Positions 58,601 through 64,000 of a stretch of DNA of 64,000 nt are shown here, piece by piece. The notes under the pieces were generated by a model. It worked only from the letters and a program-made list of their open reading frames with translations, had not been told where the DNA came from and searched no databases. Where the stretch lies: assembly GCA_003116995.1 (NCBI GenBank), contig BDSL01000064.1:186001-250000 (forward strand), written 5' to 3'. Within the stretch, counting starts at the first letter, position 1. Every line of letters starts with the position of its first letter. The translations under genes and the position numbers were made by a program. This DNA is from Yamagishiella unicocca. Its lineage: Eukaryota > Chlorophyta > Chlorophyceae > Chlamydomonadales > Volvocaceae.

Positions 58601-61600
58601 CTCACGCCTCGCTGACGTGTTCAGCGCCGCCACCGAGCTGCGGGGCAGTGGCGGTCGTGGCTCGGTGGCGCTTTCACTGCAGCTGGCGATCGCCTCAGAG
58701 CCCACTGGCACTCTGGAGGTGATGGTAGTTGACGAGTACACCACGTATGACCCCGCTCAGCCCCGGGTTGCTGGGGCCAGGCTAATGGTTCGATCGCAGG
58801 ACGACGGCGCTGTAATCGCAAGCGGAGTGGTAAGCTGGCCGACGGAGTAGTGGCTGGGAGCAGCCGTGCAGTACACGCACGCTGGCCTAAAGTTGAGGAC
58901 CCTAATATGCTCCTCCTTCCGCAAACTAACCCACAACATGTTCCTTGCAGACGGGCGCCGACGGTATCGCCACTTTTGAGAACCTGACGGCGGGCTACAC
59001 GTACAGTGTTGACGCCTTCAGCTCCAGCCACGCCTCCGCAACCCGCACAGTTACTATCACCGGTAGGTGCGGTTTATCGACGGATGGGAGTCGACGGCTG
59101 GGAGTCGACGGTGCAGCAGATGACCAGTTGCCAAGAGCCGGCGAGGCGAGGCGAGGCCGCAGACGGCTCATCGAGACCTGACTCGCTCTCACCCAGCAGC
59201 CCTACAGTGCTTTGGTTATTATACGGCGGTCGGAACTCGGAAGGGTATCATGCTGCTACCTCTTATATGTTCATCTGCCTTTGACACAGCTGTACCAGCT
59301 CTGTTTGTTTTTACCTTATTGGATGGACGCATGGGTGCACTGCAAACTTACCTCTGAAACGTACAGCGTTGAACTGAATGTATGGCACTTTCTCCCACCC
59401 ACAAAATGCCGCAAATACAGGCGGGCTGCGCAGCCTTCGCATCTTCATGTCCCGTAGCGCCGTTCGCGCCACGTTCACAGTCGTGCCTACCACCTTCCAG
59501 GAGGAGGTGACGTTTGTGGTGAACGTGGAATTCATCACCTTCGTGAGTGTGTGGCGGGCGGGCTGCAGCTAGCGGACAGCCTCGCCGTCAGTGCGATGAG
59601 TGCACACACGCACACAAACTGCCTGCTAGTTATTATTCCTTCATTCGTGGCTTCTCCGCCTTCCACCCTCCTTGCGTGCATGCCTGCCTACCCGCAGGTG
59701 CCTATGCCCGTCATCCGGCTGGACCCGGCACTGCTGTGAGTCGCGTGCGGGGCGTGGGGCTGGGACGGCGTGGGATGTACGGGAAGAGCCGGGCATTGGG
59801 CTGTGTACATGTGGGTTTCGAAAAAAATTGAAGTAGGACTAATTCAAGTTTCGCTTGCTCACGATTTGTACATTGTCTATAAATACACGCGGCCCGCCAG
59901 GTTCATCGAGGACATGGTTGAACAAGGATCGCAGAAGCTATATGTGCACAACACAGGCCTGGTGGCGGCCTTCAACGCCCGGCTGCGAGTGCCGGTCGAC
60001 AGCCCGGTCAGTGCGTGTGCATAGGCTGGACTTGATGGTTGGATTATGAACGGGGAATAGAACTCTCACAGTCTAAAGAACTGATGCGATGTGTGCCATG
60101 TCGCAAGACGGTCCACGCGCGTGCCCACGGGCATCGATGCGTGATGGAACCACTTGCAGCTAGCTCCCCAATGGCGGCACAACCCGGGTGTGTGTCGCCT
60201 TGCTATCGTGCCCTCACGCCACCTACCTACCGCATTAACACCCTCATTGTCGTGCCCTCACGCCGCCTACCTACCGCATTAACACCCTCATTGTCGTGCC
60301 CTCATGCCCTCACGCCGCCTACCGCAGTACTACACCCTGAGTTTCTTGGCGGCCCGGTGGCTGCGCCGAGACAATGCCAGCTCCACGGACGCTGCCGACG
60401 TGATGCTCTTCTCGCCCGGGGCCGAGGCCGACCGGGCGTGGGCTGGCAGCGACGGCGTTGCATCGACTACCGGGCTGCAGGATTCGCTGGTGCTGCTCAT
60501 CGGCCGCCTGCCCGCCATGAGCCAACTAGAGATCGAGCTCATTGTGGTGCCCAAGTCGACTGCGTCCGGTACGTCAGGTAGCGGCCGCAGGGGTTCCACC
60601 TGCTGACCTAAAATCGGCCCTCCCTCGAGTACTAGTGGCGGCCCTGAGCGCCCCGCAAGTCCATGACGTTGACACACAACGTACGACTAAAAAGTGGCGT
60701 ACATGCTGTACGCGCTGCCTGTGCTGTGTGTGCGATGAACCCGCCACTATTTCAGCGTAATCACCATCTACTCGCCCTGATTCCATTCGGCGTCCCATTG
60801 CTACTCACCCATCCCAGGTGCCGCCCAGCACCGCCGGCGGCGGCTGCAGCAGTCTGGCGGGGAGTGCTGGTCCGGCGTCATGGACCTGGTGTACAGCGAC
60901 CCCTGCGACGACAGCAGGAGCGCTGTACCCCTGGGCTTATCCATCATCCGCAGGTGAGGGGAGCGGGCGCACGGAGGCAGGAATGGCAGCGGGAGCAGGC
61001 GACGCGACAGCGGCTGTGTCTGGAGGGACGGACGGACATGCGACGTCCCTACTGGATAAAGTGAAGTTGGGCGACTGTGCACACCGGCAGGGGAGGAGAG
61101 GGTCCTTATCCCAAGGCCACTAAGCCGCACTGGTGTGGCGAGGCTGCAGGTTGTGCTAGTGGAGTGGTCTTGAGCAATGGAGGTGTACTTCCCTTCACTC
61201 GCTGGGCGCAGGAACCCGAGCCCAAGCTGCCTATCCACTTGCTGCGAGGGCGGTCAATTGACCGTCATCTCCGGCGGCTTTGGCGGCGCTGGTGGCGATT
61301 TCAGCGGCGACTGGGCCCAGTATGCGGCATCAGCACCACCGGGTGAGACAGAACGCCGTAGTGCGCCGTACTGCGCCGTATTGCGCTGCAGCACGTGAAG
61401 CTGTTTGACATGCTGCAGCGCTCATGGCAGTATTGGGGTGGAAGGAACCTCTCGTCGCCCCCTTGCGACACCATAGTCTTCCATGCAACTTCACGCAGCG
61501 CGCACGCATGAAAACGTTGGCTGACGTGCCTGCCTGACGCTCAGTTCGGTTGAGATTGGAAAGCAGATTAAGGAAATATTCACGGCTTCGGTCCCCTCCC

Positions 61601-64000
61601 GTTTACCCCTTTTGGTGCACGACGACTCTCGCTGCAATGCAGTGCCCGAGCTATGTGACAAGGTGAATGGGGCTCTCGCGTATGGCCGTTCATTGTTGGT
61701 CGAATGGGCTGAGCAATGGCAGGGGGAAGGCGGTGCGGAGGAATCGCGTCCTGACCAGTCGCCCAGGCTAGGACCAGTCGCCCGGGCTAGGTCGTGTTGT
61801 GTCACAAACCTGCGTTTGCCCGTACGTGTCGAGAAGCACCCGCGCCTCACCCCACGCAATGCCATCAACCTACCCCCGCCCTCCTGCCCCTCCCCTGCAC
61901 CGCAACCTTCCCACGCCTCTTGCCATTTTTCCTGCTCCCCAACCCCACCCGCGCCCCGCAGTGTGCGGTCGACTTAATTGAGCTGGGGCTGTGCCTGGCC
62001 CAGGACCTCGTAGCGCCCTGGAGCAAGCCGCTGGCGGAGACCATTGGGGTGGTGGCGGACATCTATGGCATCCTGCAGGAGGTGAGCGGGGAGGCCGCCA
62101 TGCAGACCAGGCCGCCCTCCCTTTCTTTGCTATGTGGAGGCCGTCCTGGCAAGAATGCGTGTAGCTTCAGCATAGCCTGGCGAACAGCTTGTGTGATGAG
62201 CAGATGTCACCGTTGGCTCCATGCCACCGTTGGCTCGCTTTTCCTTCATTATTTTCCCGTCCGTATCATATATATGTATCATCCTCCGCCTCGCTCTTGA
62301 ACGTGCAGGCGAATGGCGGCGGCCGGCGGCGGCTTGCTGAGCTGGAGCCCTCAGGCGGACAGGGCCTACCTGCCTTATCTGCTACCTCTCGCCCCATTCG
62401 ACCTGCTACGGAATCTGCGGCAGCTCAACTCACCAGCACTGGCGTGTTTGCCGCCGACCGACGAGGAAGCTCGTCTAAGCAGCTAATGCTCGCCTCATCA
62501 TCAAACTTGCCTCAGCATAGCCGGATCTTGGATCACGCCGTCGCGTTTCCCCGCGCCCGCATCTTGGCAGCGCTCAACAGCGGCCCCAGCGGCGGTTCTA
62601 TGGGGCTCCCAGGGCCCGGATCCCTCGTCGTGGTGCGTGGCCGCGCGCAGCGCGTGCACGGTGGCCGAGCGACCCATGGGTCATTCCTGTAGTTGTTGTT
62701 GGCCTGCGCAGTTATTGGGCCATATGCTTGGTGGCCCACGGCACGGCAGGTGTCGTCTGTGCACGCAGCGCAGTAACTCTGCGCGCTGATCGTGACGCAA
62801 TTTTCGTCAACGGCTTCAACTTGCCAACATGTTATTCCTAACATTAGCTCTTATTTGCCACGCACCTGCCTAGTAATAACCTGCTTGTGGCCATAACCTA
62901 CTAAAACCGACATGCTGCCCATTGCCCTAATGCGCGCCCGCTTGTGCTTGTCTGCTGCTTCTACAGGAAATCCTTCAAGATAAGGTGCGTGTGCGTTAGT
63001 TAGGGTAGCTCGTCATTAGGCTTGATGTGTACGGGGTTTCGCTCGGCGGGCTACGCACACAAGGAACGAGTCCGTGATACAGATACAATGCTGTTCACGG
63101 CGTGCAAACATAACGCACAGCGCCTAACATTATCGGACTATCTTTTGTGGTTTGATTTAATTGTGCCTTATTGTTTTGCCCGTGATTTATTGGCGATGCT
63201 CACTGTGGGTTTCCTGACTGTTCGCTGCAGGTTGTTGGGAGCATCCCTTACCTCGGCTGTCTGCTGAACCCGCTGCTGGAGTGCGTGGGTTTTTGGGATG
63301 GCGTTGGTGAGTCGGTGATTATGCCCAAGACGGCCCTAAATACCACTACATGGATAGACGGTGTATCCACGCTGGATAGATGTCATCTGAGCTCCCATGT
63401 CCTTTCTGCCAAAGCCTTTTGTTTACCGTCCCTACCAACATACTTGCCCCCGGCCCCGTGAACCTGAACGAGCAACGCAGAAACTCAAGTGGACGATCTC
63501 CTCGCCCCACTGATAGGCGCCGGCGGCACCGGGGTGTCCGGGTACGCTGGCAGTCGTTGCGGGGCGGGGGAGGGGGATCCACTTCGCTCTTGGGGTTCGT
63601 GATGGTCGGAACTGGTATGACCGGTTCAGCCGTTGGGCTGCTGTGCGATCGGCAGGTGGTTGGTGGGCAGCCACGCGCCACTTCAATGTGCCATAGCATG
63701 TCCGGCTACGTCCGCCGAGTAAGCCTTACCGGAGAGCAACCCTTCGCGTGTGTCACGGCCTCCGCCTGCTGCCTACATCTTCCGCCTCTTCCAGGACTCG
63801 CCGCCGTGCCGTACGGGAGCTCCGGGCATCGGACCACTACCTGCTGCTGGTCATACCTGAGGACCCCGCACTGCCTGCGCCGGTGGCTTGGGAACCCAAG
63901 GCAGCAGCAGCGGGGCTTGCGAGTGCAGCCGGGGGCTCAGGGCTGGCGGGCATGGCCCTGGACGAGGACGGCTGGCCCACACGGAGCCGCAGGCAGCTGC
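34617..64000 (+). CDS. Giant secreted SRCR-VOMI-SRCR-IPT/TIG-EGF protein, 3' end beyond the window
   Basis: Probable cell-surface or extracellular-matrix receptor/adhesion protein. The first ATG (34617) opens with a signal-like peptide MLAVYIALISLAASSQVAG. An exon ending at 34864 contains GRSLLQTPTNAS, a run typical of algal secreted proteins; how the signal exon joins it is unresolved. From 36038 onward I traced about 60 exons with consensus splice sites, and reading phase fits at every junction except one near 61342-61534. About 3500 codons are visible. Domain order: Trp-rich module, SRCR 1-9, VOMI-like, SRCR 10-14, PPSP linker, IPT/TIG-like, one EGF, long beta-rich region with a CNA-B/prealbumin-like repeat, then a Cys-containing segment that continues past 64000. 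No transmembrane helix is seen so far. Block entries below give exon coordinates. One gene is inferred from unbroken phase, not from transcript data. Confidence 0.8.
36038..36726 (+). CDS. SRCR gene: N-terminal Cys/Trp-rich exons
   Basis: Exons 36038-36160 and 36271-36726. The first gives a Cys/Asn-rich segment (GTHCNRYNNRTRAQ, CLQTRCNMRHDG). The second encodes about 150 residues: VLGDVGMWPWYLTG, DNNAKWIWSMVGGD, a CDDVGHVYLNETF strand-turn and LPPGRHRLSLRCMNQPWCCG. The pattern (WIW after a conserved Asn-rich turn, then a short beta-strand ..VYLN) resembles jelly-roll ligand-binding modules, but I cannot name the family. Phase 1/2 joins lead directly into SRCR 1. Confidence 0.75.
37001..46968 (+). 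CDS. SRCR gene: SRCR domains 1-9
   Basis: SRCR domains bind proteins and glycans outside the cell. Hallmarks seen repeatedly: (L)RLVGG start, G.(L/V)(Q/E)V..(G)(T/S)WG, A.VACRQLG(W/Y/F).(T/N)G, C.G.E..L.DC and G(V).C. Exons: SRCR1 37001-37330; SRCR2 38219-38596; SRCR3 39043-39332 and 39914-39971; SRCR4 40372-40710; SRCR5 40873-40940, 41217-41352, 41805-41933; SRCR6 42100-42161, 42404-42483, 42989-43194; SRCR7 43434-43542, 43855-43940, 44212-44361; SRCR8 44774-44939, 45152-45342; SRCR9 45838-45923, 46441-46488, 46725-46968. The first domains are each one or two exons, the later ones are split by introns at repeated positions (after the VEV strand and after VACRQ-LG). Most have six or more Cys, fitting group B or an algal variant. 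The intron after 46488 has a GC donor. Confidence 0.9.
41476..41583. repeat. 54-bp perfect tandem duplication in an SRCR intron
   Basis: GTCCATGCATCATTGC..GGCCACGAAAG occurs twice in a row without visible differences, in the intron between 41352 and 41805. Confidence 0.9.
46489..46724 (+). other. GC-AG intron in SRCR domain 9
   Basis: The exon ends GCCCAG and is followed by GCAAGTAAC; no GT donor gives the right phase. The acceptor is TTTCGTAG at 46724. Both flanking exons encode continuous SRCR sequence (ALDAQ-VICRQLNYFGG). Confidence 0.8.
47062..47150 (+). mobile_element. Short SINE-like retroposon with 15-bp target duplication
   Basis: TTCTCTTGGCTCGTT at 47047-47061 is repeated exactly at 47151-47165. 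Between them are 89 bases: a hairpin GGGGGAGACCCCC, CTCAGTTCCCC, and a 3' tail of ATT repeats. A long direct repeat plus simple-sequence tail is the mark of LINE-type retroposition. It sits inside an intron of the SRCR gene. Confidence 0.8.
47328..49616 (+). CDS. SRCR gene: VOMI-like domain
   Basis: Exons 47328-47395, 48003-48170, 48460-48689, 49034-49163 and 49556-49616, all in phase. The segment has the threefold pattern of vitelline membrane outer layer protein I: a G-W start, CP.(G/S)S...G(L/V)..(L/V)(R/Q)V and GDD/NDS..(G/N).(I/L)..(L/F).C. Here: GDSWQAPLRCPESSLPSGLA with GNDSAGVIGFNLQC; GTWGPNRTC with DAIDEMGVTDVEFQC; GVWGQWATCPAGSVVCGVAM with TYDDTGLTGLRLSCC. VOMI is a beta-prism lectin-like fold found in egg coats and in some algae. 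It is sandwiched between SRCR 9 and SRCR 10 with no break in phase. Confidence 0.75.
47717..47757. repeat. (GGTT)n microsatellite in an intron
   Basis: About ten GGTT units with one GGTC, located in the intron between 47395 and 48003. Confidence 0.9.
49968..54327 (+). CDS. SRCR gene: SRCR domains 10-14
   Basis: Exons: SRCR10 49968-50218 and 50429-50528; SRCR11 50861-51020 and 51348-51544; SRCR12 52034-52414 (single exon); SRCR13 52760-52915 and first part of 53115-53395; SRCR14 last part of 53115-53395, then 53667-53775, 53872-53927, 54108-54327. Recognisable cores: RIVRLAGGTSTMEGRVEVL, VTCRALGWATGRPV, RLADELGGT..GRVEVYWNYAWG, VACRQLGYKRGQS, HVACRTLGFK and AAVACRTLG. Domain 14 is degenerate: its first Cys region (ARFGAQEAAVACRTLG) is kept, but spacing is enlarged before LTCTGNEQMLWDCQG. 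The intron 53928-54107 contains a 61-bp shard of the hAT transposase. Confidence 0.88.
51176..51278 (+). mobile_element. Second copy of the SINE-like element
   Basis: Shares GTGGTGCGGGCATA, a short G/C hairpin (GGCGGAGTCCGCC), CCTCAGTTCCCC and an ATT-repeat tail with the insertion at 47062. No clear flanking direct repeat is left, so it is older. It lies in the intron between 51020 and 51348. Confidence 0.6.
53965..54025 (-). mobile_element. 61-bp hAT transposase fragment in an SRCR intron
   Basis: Identical except for one base to 30743-30803. On the minus strand both encode [11 protein letters not shown] followed by K or Q and WPTLSCEI in the transposase frame. Neither terminal repeat nor target duplication is evident. 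Confidence 0.8.
54430..55675 (+). CDS. SRCR gene: PPSP linker and IPT/TIG-like domain
   Basis: Exon 54430-54657 and the first ~70 bases of 54980-55227 encode PPSP/PPRP repeats (hydroxyproline-rich, likely arabinosylated stiff spacer as in volvocine wall glycoproteins). The rest of 54980-55227 with 55527-55675 gives a beta-sandwich-like stretch: P-S-V-L-P-L-A-G-G-T-L-T-V-A-G-R-F, VFACRFILTD, ALLCQAPVP and LQLNVSRTPA. The pattern of an opening P..G-G..(L/I)T(V)..(G)F and a later C.(A)P with V.LNVS suits an IPT/TIG immunoglobulin-like domain. Junction phases agree. Confidence 0.75.
55889..56022 (+). CDS. SRCR gene: EGF-like repeat exon
   Basis: One exon encodes CPRDCSDHGICRLGVCTCNQ then GWTGRDC: six cysteines in the C-C-HG-C-G-C-C-GW-G-C arrangement of teneurin/tenascin-type EGF modules. 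It follows the IPT/TIG-like domain directly (AC|G joins into Thr). Confidence 0.9.
56262..64000 (+). CDS. SRCR gene: long beta-rich C-terminal region, continuing off the window
   Basis: Exons: 56262-56633, 56776-56956, 57083-57320, 57530-57796, 58075-58259, 58478-58829, 58951-59062, 59421-59542, 59698-59735, 59901-60006, 60328-60568, 60818-60953, 61212-61342, about 61534-61662, 61962-62081, 62309-62632, 62967-62984, 63231-63306, 63481-63541, 63795-64000+. A carboxypeptidase-regulatory/CNA-B-like module is visible at 58700-59062 (GTLEVMVVDEYTT..VAGARLMV, TGADGIATFENLTAGYTYSV). Before and after are V/L/A-rich repeats (VHLTITNRGNVASGTLNLP; FTVVPTTFQEEVTFVVNVEF) of the kind used in large extracellular beta-stack proteins. 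A later Cys-bearing part has CAVDLIELGLCLAQDLVAPW. The join between 61342 and the 61534 exon is out of phase by one and may hide a small exon. I do not recognise an overall family. Confidence 0.75.
60198..60327 (+). repeat. 44-bp repeats duplicating an intron 3' end
   Basis: Three imperfect copies of GTGCCCTCACGCC-CCTACC.. end at the splice acceptor at 60327; only the last one continues into CGCAG and the exon. Confidence 0.8.
62967..62984 (+). CDS. 18-nt micro-exon of the SRCR gene
   Basis: GAAATCCTTCAAGATAAG between CTTCTACAG and GTGCGTG encodes EILQDK in phase between the exons ending at 62632 and starting at 63231. Phase also allows skipping it, so it could be alternative. Confidence 0.5.

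Noticed and set aside
1..64000. tRNA, rRNA or other structured RNA genes
   Set aside because: I saw no cloverleaf with A/B boxes and no rRNA or snRNA core motifs; a covariance-model scan would be needed to exclude them.

Overview
The window looks like nuclear DNA of a volvocine green alga (Chlamydomonas/Volvox group). Genes are intron-rich and GC-rich with GTGxGx/GTAxGx donors. Poly(A) signals are TGTAA. Secreted proteins carry hydroxyproline-type PPSP runs. One gene is a flagella-type protein. Short interstitial CCCTAAA tracts match the telomere repeat known from Volvox better than the Chlamydomonas form. This assignment is inference; no marker gene is present.

Layout. 1-6176 (minus): 3'-truncated PPR protein gene with transit-peptide-like start and several intronic minisatellites. 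7545-10298 (minus): complete seven-exon gene for electron transfer flavoprotein beta, 256 aa, every junction in phase. 11384-17749 (plus, divergent from ETFB): seven-exon gene for a 1435-aa protein with an acidic E/A-rich N-terminal two thirds and a C-terminal array of STPGR/SHIPPO repeats. 17750-20970: degraded sequence with a frameshifted tyrosine-recombinase fragment. 21050-23708 (minus): complete eight-exon AIFM2/FSP1-like FAD oxidoreductase, 373 aa. 24182-28605: a small MITE-like tandem duplication split by a 4.17-kb DNA transposon with ~280-bp inverted repeats, a perfect 7-bp target duplication and an internal 177-bp satellite array with higher-order structure. 28600-34600: repeat-rich accessory DNA with a truncated hAT transposase, a Hyp-rich/transmembrane gene 3' end, and duplicated low-complexity blocks. 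34617->64000 (plus): one very large gene running off the window, about 60 exons and roughly 3500 visible codons. It encodes a secreted multidomain protein: signal peptide, a tryptophan-rich extracellular module, nine SRCR domains, a VOMI-like domain, five more SRCR domains, a PPSP linker, an IPT/TIG-like domain, an EGF repeat, and a long beta-rich C-terminal part.

How it fits together. The first half carries unrelated housekeeping genes (organelle RNA handling, mitochondrial electron transfer, axoneme, quinone oxidoreductase). The second half is a surface or matrix gene of the kind expanded in volvocine algae, embedded in transposon-rich DNA. The most unusual objects are the long-TIR transposon with its satellite cargo and preserved empty site, and the SRCR-VOMI-SRCR-EGF giant gene.
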